Below are positions 20,057 to 29,940 of a stretch of DNA of 64,000 nt, one piece after another. Within the stretch, counting starts at the first letter, position 1; each line of letters opens with the position of its first letter. Position numbers and translations under genes: made by a program. Below the pieces are notes generated by a model, which was not told where the DNA came from, searched no databases, and saw only the letters and a program-made list of their open reading frames with translations. Source of the DNA: Alteromonas sp. KUL106 (lineage in GTDB: Bacteria > Pseudomonadota > Gammaproteobacteria > Enterobacterales > Alteromonadaceae). The stretch is from NCBI RefSeq assembly GCF_009811415.1, contig NZ_BLIG01000025.1:145924-209923 (forward strand), written 5' to 3'.

Positions 20057-20887
20057 ATGGCTGCTCTGACTATTTTTGGGGGAAGCTTCCATGGCTTGTC
20101 TTTATCAGCTGAGGAACTATGGTCGGCTGATCCCGCGGTCAGTAGCAATGTGACCAACTTTTTCAAACGGCTCGATCCAGGCAACTATCCGCAAGACTTC
20201 TGTTACGAACGCGGTGACCAAGAGGGAAAGCCTGTTTCTACAGTAACCTCCGTTGAAGATCCTGAGCATGGTTTAGTATGGAAAGTGAATAAACCAAAAA
20301 TGCGAAAGCGATCTGAATTCGCGCGTGCAGAAGGGCAAAAACGCTACTACTCAGCTAAGGACGGCGACGATATTTACATTGGCTGGCGCTGGAAAATTAG
20401 TACAGAGGACGGTCAAAAAATCGATAAAGAAGTGACGGTTTGGCAGTGGAAATCGGGTGGTAAGCACGATCAAAATTATCCATTAAATATGGAGTATGAC
20501 GGCACTCTTACACTAAATGCTTTTGGCCCCTCTTACGATGATAAATACTGGCCTAGTCAGATGCGGTCAGTGCTATGGCGCAAAGCTGTTCCGCAAGACA
20601 CTTGGGTGAGCCTTGTAGTGAGAATAAAAATTGATCGCGGTGATTTTGCCGGTGTTACTCAGTTTTGGTTTAATGGCGAGCAACAGGAGTTGGCTAATCT
20701 AAAGACGAAGTTCTATGAGGCAAAAATTGCTGAAGACAAGAAAACCGTCTATCACCGCACAGGCGATGGTGCCTTTGTGTATCCTAAGTGGGGCATTTAT
20801 AACAAAAAATCTTGCTCATACGACGCCAGTGCTTATTTCGACGACATGAAAATTGGCACAACACTAGAGTCGGTTATGCCGGAATAA
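20057..20887 (+). CDS. Jelly-roll polysaccharide lyase, probable PL28-like ulvan lyase
   Basis: A 276-aa exported protein resembling the heparin-lyase-like jelly-roll family (PF14099 and relatives such as PL20/PL28). Features: RSEFARAEG (conserved Arg/Glu cleft motif), YIGWRWKIS, VTVWQWKSGG, WVSLVVRIK, PKWGIYNKK and a final strand YFDDMKIGT. Glucuronan or ulvan is the expected type of substrate, and the locus favours ulvan; assignment to PL28 is from appearance only. The N-terminus (MAALTIFGG to SLSA-EE) is signal-like but has no basic residue. No ATG, GTG or TTG lies between it and the upstream in-frame stop, and its ribosome binding site is weak, so the start is uncertain. It follows the chemoreceptor gene by 109 bp. 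Confidence 0.75.
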   Translation: MAALTIFGGSFHGLSLSAEELWSADPAVSSNVTNFFKRLDPGNYPQDFCYERGDQEGKPVSTVTSVEDPEHGLVWKVNKPKMRKRSEFARAEGQKRYYSAKDGDDIYIGWRWKISTEDGQKIDKEVTVWQWKSGGKHDQNYPLNMEYDGTLTLNAFGPSYDDKYWPSQMRSVLWRKAVPQDTWVSLVVRIKIDRGDFAGVTQFWFNGEQQELANLKTKFYEAKIAEDKKTVYHRTGDGAFVYPKWGIYNKKSCSYDASAYFDDMKIGTTLESVMPE

Positions 20888-20929
20888 AATTTTATGTATA
20901 TGGTTCAAAAAACTTTACTTGTCTGATAA

Positions 20930-21865
20930 TTATTTTAATTGCTCAAAGCTGTTTGTGCTTACCCACATTATTGTTCCATTACGACTGAAAAAAAAGTATT
21001 TACCATCAGGGGTTACCATTGGGCAGTAGTCAGTATCTGGAGAATTAAAAGCTTTTCCCATGTTTACACTTTTTCTCCAAGAACCATCCTCTTGTTTGAA
21101 ACTTATATAAAGATCGCTTTTACCAAAACCATCGGTGCGACCTGAAGAAACGTGAATAAGGTAACTCTCATCGGGACTTACGTAAATATCCCCTTCATAA
21201 TTTTCGCTATTGATAGCGCTGCCCAAGTTTAAAGGTGTATCGAACTCTCCATTTCTGTATTGAGAGCGATAAATATCACCTTTACCAAAGTTCTTTTCTT
21301 GAGAGCTTGAGAAATATAGACTTCCATCACCTACTATATGCGGGTAAAGGTCGTTGTGCTCCGTGTTTATATTTTCTCCTAGGGGCTCTGGCGGGCCAAA
21401 AATGTACCCTTTCTTATTTTTTTCTATGGAACTTCGCCATATTTCATACTGACCTTTGGGATAGCCGTATAATGGTCTATCAGAGATGAAATACAACCAG
21501 CGCTCATCATGTGAGAATACCATGTCAGCTTCCGCATAACTTTCATTGGCTTCAGATACGTTAGTCATTTGCGGAGACGTCCAATATCCATTTTCATCTA
21601 CATAGCTTAGAAACATTTTGTAGTTCCCATTTATAGTCCGACTAAACATAAATGCTTTCTGGTCACTAGAAAAAACGGAATTCAATTCGAAATAGTTATC
21701 GGTAGATATTAAACCAGGCGCAAACACTTGCGGTGTATTGCCTGGAGTTTGTTGACCTAAATACAGTCCTGTTAGTCTAGGCCAGTTTTCTTCTTTCGTT
21801 TTAGAAACTACTGTTGATACATGAGATAGAGCTATAAAAAGACAAAGTGTCGTGATTTTCTTCAC
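20930..21865 (-). CDS. Exported PD40/TolB-like beta-propeller protein
   Basis: A signal peptide (1-21) and then about six WD40-like PD40 strands (FSRTINGNYKMF, YFISDRPLYGYP, LYFSSSQEKNFGKGDIY, VSPDESYLIHVSSGRTDGFGKSDLY, VTPDGKYFFFSRNG) make a TolB-type propeller of 311 aa. No catalytic residues can be assigned. Proteins of this form occur in glycan loci, where they may bind oligosaccharides or act as enzymes of unknown type. It converges with the PL28-like lyase gene, 42 bp apart, and reads alone. Confidence 0.7.
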   Translation of the reverse strand: MKKITTLCLFIALSHVSTVVSKTKEENWPRLTGLYLGQQTPGNTPQVFAPGLISTDNYFELNSVFSSDQKAFMFSRTINGNYKMFLSYVDENGYWTSPQMTNVSEANESYAEADMVFSHDERWLYFISDRPLYGYPKGQYEIWRSSIEKNKKGYIFGPPEPLGENINTEHNDLYPHIVGDGSLYFSSSQEKNFGKGDIYRSQYRNGEFDTPLNLGSAINSENYEGDIYVSPDESYLIHVSSGRTDGFGKSDLYISFKQEDGSWRKSVNMGKAFNSPDTDYCPMVTPDGKYFFFSRNGTIMWVSTNSFEQLK

Positions 21866-22295
21866 ATTAGTACCCTTTGGTTTAATTTGATTTTAAAGAC
21901 TATAAAGTGACTGAAGTTCTTCATCCACGTCGCCCGCCTCATATATACGTTTGTTTAACCTTCTAGCTTGTAAACCAGTAAAATCAAGGAAGACACAAGT
22001 TTATGAGGTGTCTGAAATTTGATTTATTTTGAGAGGAAGTAAACACTAACAACCCCTCAAAACAAAATGACCAGCATTGATTCTAATGATTAAGTTAGCC
22101 AAATAGTTAGTTAAAGCTCCGACTAGTACATACACCTTCTTGTTTACATGTATTGATAGGCTATCTGGTTATAAGCAACTACTGACCGTGATTATCAATA
22201 AGATGAATAGTCGTATTTTTGGGTTGCTCATGCGTCACAGGCTTTCAAAACCCTGTAGCCTGAATTCTGGTTTCTTCAAGTAGAAAGGTATATCT
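21866..22295. other. Intergenic region, divergent promoters
   Basis: 430 bp between the leftward PD40 gene and the rightward small exported protein gene. No open frame or clear RNA structure was seen. AGAAAGG sits about 10 bp ahead of the ATG at 22296 as a ribosome binding site. Confidence 0.4.
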
Positions 22296-22793
22296 ATGAG
22301 GATAGCACGTCCTTTTACACTGTTTATTTCATTCTTTATTGGGATGACCAGTTTATACAGCCATATTGCCCTTGCTCAAACAGCAGAAGCGGAAGCCCTA
22401 TCAAAGCTCTCTTTTATTGTTGGTGACTGGCTCGGTGTTTCAAGTAGCTACGAAAATGGTGAGAAAATTAAAAGCATACCAGTGAGGGAAAAAGTAACAT
22501 ACCAATTAGAGGGCAATCTCATCAACCTCGTGGTTAGCTCACCAGCGTTAAAACTGCAAACAATTGTTCGCTACAGTGTTGAAGATGAAAAGTACTACTA
22601 CCATCCCTTTACTAAAAATAGTACAGGTGAATATGAAGGGTATTTGGAAGGAGAAAAGTTTATCGTGAAAATTAGTGAAACGTATCGCCTAACATTCGAA
22701 AAAACCGATACTGGATTTAGAGAGTTTGGCACAAAGTTAGTGAAAGGAGAGTGGGTGAAAAATTTCCAAGACGACCTTTACAATATCAAATAA
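22296..22793 (+). CDS. Small exported protein, DUF1579-like lipocalin fold
   Basis: 165 aa with a signal peptide (about 1-27, IALA-QT). The mature part opens with LSFIVGDWLG, like the FLIGTWxG opening of DUF1579 and related lipocalin-like beta-barrel proteins, and continues as alternating strands (YQLEGNLINLVVSS, YYYHPFTKN, FIVKISETYRLTFEK). Function is unknown; a small-ligand binding role is possible from fold alone. It lies between convergent or co-directional genes without obvious operon links. Confidence 0.55.
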   Translation: MRIARPFTLFISFFIGMTSLYSHIALAQTAEAEALSKLSFIVGDWLGVSSSYENGEKIKSIPVREKVTYQLEGNLINLVVSSPALKLQTIVRYSVEDEKYYYHPFTKNSTGEYEGYLEGEKFIVKISETYRLTFEKTDTGFREFGTKLVKGEWVKNFQDDLYNIK

Positions 22794-22961
22794 CCAAAAT
22801 GGATAGTTCAAACTAACTATGTTTCTAAATTTCATTTTATGGGCTTGTTCAGATTTCTGAGCGATGACTGATTAAGTTCGTTGGAACCATCAACGAGTAA
22901 AGCCAAGTCAGTGTTAACTTCACGATGGAATATTGTACCTTTTTTATTGGAGATTTAAGTT

Positions 22962-23345
22962 TTGAAACTAACAAAAATCAATTCTGATAGGGCACCAAAA
23001 GCTTTGGGAGAATATAGTCAGGCTCTTTTAGTCGAAGGGTTTGATAGCCTCCTTTTTATTAGTGGGCAAATTCCATCAGAAAAAAGTGGACATGTACCAA
23101 GTGACTTCGAATCACAATGTCGATTGGCATGGTGCAACATTTTAGACCAACTTAAAGCTGCAGATATGGAAGTAACGAGTCTCGTAAAAATTACAACATA
23201 TCTTTCTTCTAGAGAATTTGCGGAAATAAATGGATCTGTCAGAAGGGAGGTTTTGGGAAGTCATCACCCAGCACTTACAGTGATAATAGCGGGCATTTTT
23301 GACGAGAATTGGTTGTTAGAAATAGAAGCATATGCTGTTAAGTAA
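22962..23345 (+). CDS. RidA-family (YjgF/UK114) protein without catalytic Arg
   Basis: A cytoplasmic trimer-forming family of about 125 aa. Recognisable are the opening APKALGEYSQAL, LFISGQIP, VVKITTYL-like VKITTYLSS and LLEIEAYAV. Active RidA has PARS near residue 105, whose Arg binds the imine substrate; here the equivalent is HHPALTVII, so classical 2-aminoacrylate deaminase activity is unlikely and it belongs to a divergent Rid subgroup. The start is TTG at 22962 with GGAG nine bases upstream. It stands between the DUF1579-like gene and the convergent GH3 gene. Confidence 0.82.
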   Translation: MKLTKINSDRAPKALGEYSQALLVEGFDSLLFISGQIPSEKSGHVPSDFESQCRLAWCNILDQLKAADMEVTSLVKITTYLSSREFAEINGSVRREVLGSHHPALTVIIAGIFDENWLLEIEAYAVK

Positions 23346-23661
23346 CTTGGCCTCCGGCTGGTCCTAGTATCACTTTAGTAATTTTATGAAAGTCATAACT
23401 GACAGAATATGTTACGTGTTCATGCGGGCGTATTTCACGCGGTGACTAGATTGACGACATAACGACCAACTACCTGACCATTGAGGAATCTATCTAGGTA
23501 CTCTGGCGAGTCATTTAATGATATTTCTTGATAGTACTTGTCTAAGCTATACAGTTTTATGTGGGTTGCACTTTGCTTGTGTATGGCACATACGTATTAC
23601 ACGAGTGTGAAAGATGCTTAGCAAAATATGCTAAGCATCTTCTGCTTTAAAGGCCTTTTAA
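23346..23661. other. Intergenic region between convergent genes
   Basis: 316 bp between the RidA-like gene and the end of GH3. The only clear element is the perfect hairpin at 23611-23641. No gene was seen. Confidence 0.4.
23611..23641. terminator. Perfect 13-bp hairpin, probable bidirectional terminator
   Basis: AAGATGCTTAGCA, a 5-base AAATA loop, then the exact reverse complement. It lies 21 bp after the GH3 stop (leftward) and about 265 bp after the RidA-like gene. Flanking T-runs are short on both strands, so termination strength is uncertain. Confidence 0.55.
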
Positions 23662-26268
23662 TTATCTAAGTACTATATTGCCTTGCAATACATTGTCCCT
23701 CCGTTTCAGTCCTTGTCCGCCACCTACAAGAACTTGTAATTTACCTGAATAGGGTTGTCGGATGCCGCTCTGATCGACATAGGTAAGTTGGTCGCTTTTT
23801 AGAGTGAACTGAACTTTTTCTTGTTGGCCGCTTTTAATGGTCACGCGTTTAAAGGCAACCAATTCGCGTTGCGGCACCTCGGTCGGTGCATCAGGCATTG
23901 ATAAATAGACCTGAACCACTTCATCTGCTGTTATTTCGCCGCGATTTTCTATCTTTGCACTAATCGCTAGTCCGTATTCATTTCGAGATAGTGATAATGA
24001 ATCGTAGCGAAAGTCGGTATAGCTCAAACCATAACCAAACGGATATAATGGTGTACCTGCGTAGTATTTATAGGTTCGATTTTTCATACTGTAATCGTTG
24101 AAGTCGGGTAAATCGTCTACTGACGAATAAAACGTTACAGGTAACCGACCTGAGGGGCTTGTTTTCCCATACAAAATATTTACCAAAGCCGGCCCAGTTT
24201 GTTCACCTGGATAAAAACCTTGAATAATGGCGTTAAGGTTTTTGTCGTGCCAATTTAAGGCCATAGCGCTGCCACTCATATTGACCAATACTATTGGCTT
24301 CCCTAATTTATGTAGTTCTTTTAGAAGATTTGTTTGGCTTTTTGGGAGAGAAAGATGGGTTCTGTCGCCATGTGAAAAACCATCTATCTCGAGCGCCATT
24401 TCCTCACCTTCCAATTGCGCACTAATTCCACCAATAAAAACAATAACATCCGATTCCATTGCTATTTGTATTGCCTCGGCAGCTAAATCGACGTCTGTAT
24501 TTACCCACTCAAAGCGAATGTCAGGATCTATAACATTACTGTGCCAATACTGTTGAATTATTGACTCAGCGCGAAATGAATACGTCTTTCCCGCTTCCAA
24601 ATACACGCTGTCAGCGACAGAGATGCCGTCTATGTAAACATCGACGTTACTCAGATTGAATGCATAGTTACCCGTTTTTTGAGGTTCGAACAAACCGTGC
24701 CATCGTATTGCGAATTCTTGATTAGGTTGACGATGCATAGGAATTCCTGTTTCAGAAAAATCTATCTTTGACTCTATTTGCCTAAAGGAGGGTTGTAAGT
24801 TGAAGTGGCTTGCTGGGTAATATTCTGCAATTAAGCCAGGAAGCCTCTGACCATGAGCATTGGTATGACTAAATACCGCAGCAGGAACGGCGCTGAAATG
24901 GGCGTAGATATTCTCTGTTAAGCTACTGCCTGGAGCATATCGAAATTTGCTCTGCGGCAAAAACGTACTCAGGGCTTGTTTTGGCGTTGACGGTGCGATA
25001 GGCGTACCGTGATAATTTCCTAAAAGAATAGATTTATTGTCTGCATTAGGGCCGATAAGCGCAATCTTGCTTGAAGGGTCTAAGGGCAATATTCCGTCGT
25101 TTTTGAGAAGTACTATCGATGACTCTGCTGCGCGACGGGCAAGGTCAATGTGTTTATCTGAACCAATCGCTGATTCTGACAGTTTGGTGTATGGATGTGA
25201 ACTGTCCTCATCAAACATTCCCAGCTTCATCCGTGCTTTAAAAAGACGAGTAAGGGCACGATCAATGTCATGTTCTTCTACTAAACCCCTCGCTAGTGCT
25301 TCTTTCAAGTAACTAAATGTATTGCCGTGATGATCGCCACAATTAAGATCGGTACCCGCTTTTAATGCGTTTGCTGCAGCTTCTTCTGGGCTTGTTACTA
25401 CATGATGGGAATTTTTATCGTAAAAGTCAGCTATTGCACCACAATCAGATACTACATACCCGGAAAAGCCAAAGCTATTTCGCAAAAGGTCTTTTAGCAG
25501 GGGGTCACTGCCGCATGCAGGTAACCCGTTTACCCTATTATAGGCACACATAACAGATGAAACGTCAGTAGCTGCAATAGTATCTTTGAAAGCACGGAGA
25601 TAAGTCTCGGTTAGATCTTTTTCAGACACTGTGTAGTCATCGCTATGTCTAGACACCTCAGGACCACTATGCACTGCATAGTGCTTTATGGTTGCAACAG
25701 ATTTGAGGTAAGAAGGATCATCTCCTTCTAGTCCTTTTACAAAGCTAGTCGCCATGGTAGCGGTTAGGAATGGGTCTTCGCCATAGGTTTCTTGACCACG
25801 CCCCCATCTTGGGTCGCGAAAAATATTTATGTTCGGTGACCAGTAGGTGAGTCCTCCGTACATAGCAATAGTATTGTTGCGAAGAAAAGCATGATGCTTC
25901 GCACGTCCTTCATCGGAAATAGCTGTGGCAACTTCTAACATTAATGTTTGGTCAAATGTCGATGCTAGCCCAATTGCCTGAGGGAACACAGTGGCTTTAC
26001 CTGCTCTCGCGACTCCGTGAAGGGCTTCATTCCACCAATAATACTCAGGAATAGATAATCGGGGTATAGGTGCTGATTTATCAAATAGCTGACTGATCTT
26101 TTCCTCTACAGTTAATCGGTTTATCAAATCGTTTACCCGCGCTTCGATGGGCAGTTCTGTATCCCTAAATGGCATTGTATTAGCTAAAGTTACAGGTGTA
26201 AGCACTATGCAAGCTGAAAACAGGCAACCTACGTGCAATCTATTTAGTACATTTTTCATTGTATTCAC
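23662..26268 (-). CDS. GH3 beta-glycosidase with PA14 insertion (probable beta-xylosidase/glucosidase)
   Basis: An 868-aa exported retaining glycosidase. A signal peptide (to about LTPVTLA-N), the (beta/alpha)8 domain with WWNEALHGVARAG, KHY (195-197) and nucleophile Asp275 (YVVSDCGAI), an alpha/beta sandwich domain carrying a PA14 module (about 470-600, GLIAEYYPASHFN to the IRFEW strand) and a C-terminal Fn3-like domain (from about 780). A PA14 insert shapes the subsite specificity in many GH3 enzymes. In this locus release of xylose from ulvan fragments is the likely job; beta-glucosidase activity is an alternative. It is divergent from the first TonB receptor, with which it may be co-regulated. 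Confidence 0.92.
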   Translation of the reverse strand: MNTMKNVLNRLHVGCLFSACIVLTPVTLANTMPFRDTELPIEARVNDLINRLTVEEKISQLFDKSAPIPRLSIPEYYWWNEALHGVARAGKATVFPQAIGLASTFDQTLMLEVATAISDEGRAKHHAFLRNNTIAMYGGLTYWSPNINIFRDPRWGRGQETYGEDPFLTATMATSFVKGLEGDDPSYLKSVATIKHYAVHSGPEVSRHSDDYTVSEKDLTETYLRAFKDTIAATDVSSVMCAYNRVNGLPACGSDPLLKDLLRNSFGFSGYVVSDCGAIADFYDKNSHHVVTSPEEAAANALKAGTDLNCGDHHGNTFSYLKEALARGLVEEHDIDRALTRLFKARMKLGMFDEDSSHPYTKLSESAIGSDKHIDLARRAAESSIVLLKNDGILPLDPSSKIALIGPNADNKSILLGNYHGTPIAPSTPKQALSTFLPQSKFRYAPGSSLTENIYAHFSAVPAAVFSHTNAHGQRLPGLIAEYYPASHFNLQPSFRQIESKIDFSETGIPMHRQPNQEFAIRWHGLFEPQKTGNYAFNLSNVDVYIDGISVADSVYLEAGKTYSFRAESIIQQYWHSNVIDPDIRFEWVNTDVDLAAEAIQIAMESDVIVFIGGISAQLEGEEMALEIDGFSHGDRTHLSLPKSQTNLLKELHKLGKPIVLVNMSGSAMALNWHDKNLNAIIQGFYPGEQTGPALVNILYGKTSPSGRLPVTFYSSVDDLPDFNDYSMKNRTYKYYAGTPLYPFGYGLSYTDFRYDSLSLSRNEYGLAISAKIENRGEITADEVVQVYLSMPDAPTEVPQRELVAFKRVTIKSGQQEKVQFTLKSDQLTYVDQSGIRQPYSGKLQVLVGGGQGLKRRDNVLQGNIVLR

Positions 26269-26910
26269 ATGAGCTCTTTTCGTTGGAACTCACACACTAA
26301 GATAAGGCAGTTAGAAAATCGTCAATACGCGTGTAGACGTAGAAATTTGAACGTTCAAAATGTTTCCATTTTTACCTTTCCTAAATGTCGAATTTAGAAA
26401 AAGCGAAGTGCATGTTCACTAACATCACCTGTATCGGACATTCTCAGAAAGCATAGGGGGTTCATCAGCTTTAAATGCAAATTAAATGTAATAAATATGT
26501 TTATTTAAAGTTCTATAAACTGTCAAATGGGTTCAACTTTATGAATGTTAAAAAGTTGAACGATTTTTTAAATTGTTACTATTCAATATGATATGGGAGT
26601 ATTTCGCGTTTTTTGTAAAATTTTCGTTCAAATGTGCACTTAACTATCTTATTGGTCGATGTGTTTTTCATATGTTGATAATTTGTAAGTGTAAGGGCGG
26701 TGAGCTGTTTGCTTGTATACGTGGTCATGGAAGAAAGAACGGTGGCGCACAAAACACGGGCAACCACACACTAAGGGGAAGCCTAGCATCAAGCTTTTGC
26801 TAATTAACAGCGCAGAAAAATTTCAACACATTCGGTATGTAAGAACCGAGTTTAAATGTTGGAAGATGCTCAAGTGGGCCAATTCAACACATAAAAACAA
26901 GAGATTTTGT
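26269..26910. promoter_or_regulatory. Divergent promoter region, GH3 / TonB-dependent receptor
   Basis: 642 bp, strongly AT-rich, between two divergent locus genes. No credible gene lies in it, although a receptor frame stays open upstream to 26713. The only sharp element is a 14-bp palindrome at 26346-26359, and a stretch AAAAGTTGAACGATTTTTT lies near 26550. Such length suggests several regulator sites. Confidence 0.5.
26346..26359. promoter_or_regulatory. 14-bp palindrome TTTGAACGTTCAAA, candidate operator
   Basis: A perfect inverted repeat about 80 bp upstream of the GH3 start codon, in the divergent region with the TonB receptor. Palindromes of this form are typical of dimeric repressors. 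Which protein binds is unknown; no LacI- or GntR-type regulator is in the window. Confidence 0.4.
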
Positions 26911-29900
26911 ATGACAACTGAAAAGCACATAGCACTAAAACACAAAAAGCGATTCAGATATTCTTTGCTCGCATCTGCTGTATTAGGTCTAGTAGTCGGT
27001 AAAGTGTATGCACAGGAAGCTGAGGCGGATAGTGAAGACGAAGCGATAGAAGTTATTGACGTTCGCGGGACGAGAGCTGATCTATTCAACGCTCAAAACA
27101 TTAAGCGTTTCAGTGAAACTGTTGTGGATGCACTTGATGCTTCTGATATCGGTGGGTTTCCAGATCGTTCAGTACTTGAAGCAATTTCTCGTTTACCTGG
27201 CATAACCATGGGGCGTTTTGCCGCACCCAACGACCCTGATCACTTCGGAACAGAAGGTAGCGGAGTAGCCATTCGTGGTTTAACACACGTTCGAAGTGAA
27301 TTTAATGGTCGTGATAGCTTTACAGCAGACTCAGGTCGTGGGCTGAGCTTTCAAGATGTGCCGCCCGAGCTTATGGGGTCAGTTCAAGTATTTAAAAATA
27401 GCACTGCCGACATGATTGAAGGTGGTATTGCAGGTACGGTGAACTTGATCACAAGAAAGCCGTTTGATACCGACGATCAAATGTTTGCTTTTTCTGCAGA
27501 CGTTACTTACGCAGATTTTATCGAAGAGACCACACCGACGTTTTCAGCGCTTTACAGTAACGTATTTGAAAACGACAGCGGTAAGTGGGGCTTACTTCTT
27601 AACGCATCTCATTCCGAACTCAAAGCGCAGTCTGACGGTGCGATGGTAGGACAGTACTGGCCACAGGCTGACAACGACAACCTAATCCCTGAGGGCGCCA
27701 GACTTACACGTAAAAAAGACGACCGAACTCGTCAAGGCTTTGCAGCAGTTGTCCAATGGCAAAATCCAGACCGTACTATCCTCGCTACGGGGGAATATAT
27801 TCGTAGTGACTCCCAATTGGCGTGGACTGAAAATGCGGTAGAAATGGATGATACTGATGCTCAAGATGGCTTGATTCCGATTGATGGTACTCAGTTTGAA
27901 TTTGATTCAAACGGCTATTTTGAGCAAGGTATTATGACATCAAACGAAGGTTGGCGCGGTAACGAAGGTGAGCGTACGCCGGGCGGTATTTTTGGTATGA
28001 ACCACGTGCTTCAATCTCGCTTTCGCGATAATGAATCAACGGTAGAAGATTTGAGTTTCAACGTAAAATACACACCCAATGACTCGTGGGCCTTTAACTT
28101 TGATGTTCAATACGTAGAAGGGACGAACGACGTCATTGACTTCACGATAATGGGTGCGACCGATGCAGTGATAGGTTTAGATGTTTCGGGGACGGGCAAG
28201 CCCTCCATTGACTTCTATGCGCCTACATATAACGGTCAAGCTGACTTCGATAGAAACAACAACCACTTTACTGATCCGAGTCGCTCATTCTTTCGAAGTG
28301 CGATGGACCACATTTCGGCTAATGAAGGTGAAGAAGTTGCAACGCGCTTTGATACAAAATATACCTTTGATGACGGTGCATTGACATCTGTGCAGTTCGG
28401 GGTTCGTTATGCTAAACGCGAGCAGACTACTCGGCAGTCAACTTACAATTGGGGTGTACTGTCTGAAGCATGGACAGGGGATGTAGCTTGGTATGACTCC
28501 GCCGCAGGATTGCAAGTTCCCCATGAAGAAGTTAGCTTTGATAACTTTGCGCGCGGTGGCGTTCTTAACGTAGACGGCGGCAACGCCTTTCTATTCCCAG
28601 CAATGTCATTAGCGGAAAACTACAGAAGTGCAGGTTCTGCCTTGGCGCCTGTCTCTAGCGGTTGGACGCCACTTTCAGCGCGAAATGCAGATGGTTCTGA
28701 CTTTATCGATAATGAAGTAAATCAAACCGATGAAGTAAATACTGCTGTCTATATCAAAGCAAACTTCGAAGGTATGTGGGGGGATATGGACTACTCGGGT
28801 AACTTTGGCGTGCGCTATGTTAACATCGAAAACGACACTGCTGGCTTTATCGTATTCCCTGACAACGTGCCAGATGATCCAAACGACCCTAATGAACAAG
28901 AAAACTACTTACCAGATGATCAAAAAGCATTTGGTAACGCTGCTTCAACATCATTAGTATCGTCGAGCGATTACAATAAGATGCTTCCTAGTTTTAACTT
29001 CAAACTTAATATTACGGATGAAGTACTAATGAGAGTCGGTATTGCAGAAACTATTGCGTTGCCTCAACTCGGTCTATTGAGAAACTATGTCGCAATACAA
29101 GAACAAGACCGCATTAATGTGGTCGGTGATGATAACAATGGTGATGGTCAGCCTGATTTGGTCTCGTCTACCATAGGTCGTTATACCGCTAATTCGGGCA
29201 ACCCTTTCTTAAAGCCAATGGAAGCGGTTAACTATGATCTAACATTGGAGTGGTATTTCGCACCTGTTGGCTCTCTAACCTTTTCCTATTTTTATAAAGA
29301 TTTAGAAAATTACTTTATTAGCGGTACACGAACGGAATCGTATACGAATAACGGAGCAACCCAAGAAGTTGAAGTTGCGTCGGCACTCAACGGCGAAGAA
29401 GGCTCAGTTCAAGGCTTCGAAATTGCCTATCAGCAGTTTTTTGATATGTTGCCAGCGCCTTTTGATGGTATCGGCGTGCAAGCTAACTACACATTTGTTG
29501 ATGAAGAAGGCTCACCAAATGCCGGCTTGGCACCTGACAACCCCGATACCACAGCTAACGCAAACTTTGCCTTTGAAGGACTCCCACTAGAAGGCTTGTC
29601 GGAAGACAACTATAACTTGGTGGTTATGTATGAGAAATACGGTTGGAATGCACGTATGGCATACAATTGGCGTTCGGCTTATCTTTTGACGACGCAAGAC
29701 GTCATTACACAGTTACCTATCTTTAACGAGGCTATTGGATTTTTGGATGCCTCGGTGTTTTATGATGTCACTGAGAATATCAAGGTAGGTATTCAGGGCA
29801 CCAACCTGACTGATGAAGTCACTCGCACGTCAATGCAAATAGATCAGGAAGGAAACCGAAGATTACGTGGTGCGTTTGTTAATGATAGACGCTTCAGTTT

Positions 29901-29922
29901 GGTAGTGCGCGGTGTGTTCTGA
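26911..29922 (+). CDS. TonB-dependent receptor (oligosaccharide uptake)
   Basis: An outer-membrane receptor of 1003 aa: basic start and signal peptide (to KVYAQ), a TonB-box region (EAIEVIDVRGTRA), a plug domain (about 60-175, VLEAISRLPGITM, VAIRGL, IEGGIAGTVNLITRKPF) and a 22-strand barrel ending in a Phe (VVRGVF). Its size and plug match the large TonB-Xanth-Caul group that imports glycan fragments in Alteromonadales and Xanthomonas. The start at 26911 has AAGAG eight bases upstream; the frame is open further upstream, but that part lacks a signal peptide. The halogenase-like genes follow after a 104-bp spacer with a hairpin. Confidence 0.92.
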   Translation: MTTEKHIALKHKKRFRYSLLASAVLGLVVGKVYAQEAEADSEDEAIEVIDVRGTRADLFNAQNIKRFSETVVDALDASDIGGFPDRSVLEAISRLPGITMGRFAAPNDPDHFGTEGSGVAIRGLTHVRSEFNGRDSFTADSGRGLSFQDVPPELMGSVQVFKNSTADMIEGGIAGTVNLITRKPFDTDDQMFAFSADVTYADFIEETTPTFSALYSNVFENDSGKWGLLLNASHSELKAQSDGAMVGQYWPQADNDNLIPEGARLTRKKDDRTRQGFAAVVQWQNPDRTILATGEYIRSDSQLAWTENAVEMDDTDAQDGLIPIDGTQFEFDSNGYFEQGIMTSNEGWRGNEGERTPGGIFGMNHVLQSRFRDNESTVEDLSFNVKYTPNDSWAFNFDVQYVEGTNDVIDFTIMGATDAVIGLDVSGTGKPSIDFYAPTYNGQADFDRNNNHFTDPSRSFFRSAMDHISANEGEEVATRFDTKYTFDDGALTSVQFGVRYAKREQTTRQSTYNWGVLSEAWTGDVAWYDSAAGLQVPHEEVSFDNFARGGVLNVDGGNAFLFPAMSLAENYRSAGSALAPVSSGWTPLSARNADGSDFIDNEVNQTDEVNTAVYIKANFEGMWGDMDYSGNFGVRYVNIENDTAGFIVFPDNVPDDPNDPNEQENYLPDDQKAFGNAASTSLVSSSDYNKMLPSFNFKLNITDEVLMRVGIAETIALPQLGLLRNYVAIQEQDRINVVGDDNNGDGQPDLVSSTIGRYTANSGNPFLKPMEAVNYDLTLEWYFAPVGSLTFSYFYKDLENYFISGTRTESYTNNGATQEVEVASALNGEEGSVQGFEIAYQQFFDMLPAPFDGIGVQANYTFVDEEGSPNAGLAPDNPDTTANANFAFEGLPLEGLSEDNYNLVVMYEKYGWNARMAYNWRSAYLLTTQDVITQLPIFNEAIGFLDASVFYDVTENIKVGIQGTNLTDEVTRTSMQIDQEGNRRLRGAFVNDRRFSLVVRGVF

Positions 29923-29940
29923 TTTTAAATATTACTCAAC

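Noticed and set aside
26713..26910. Upstream extension of the first TonB receptor
   Set aside because: The extra 66 residues contain no signal peptide, whereas ATG at 26911 gives a clean one and a ribosome binding site.
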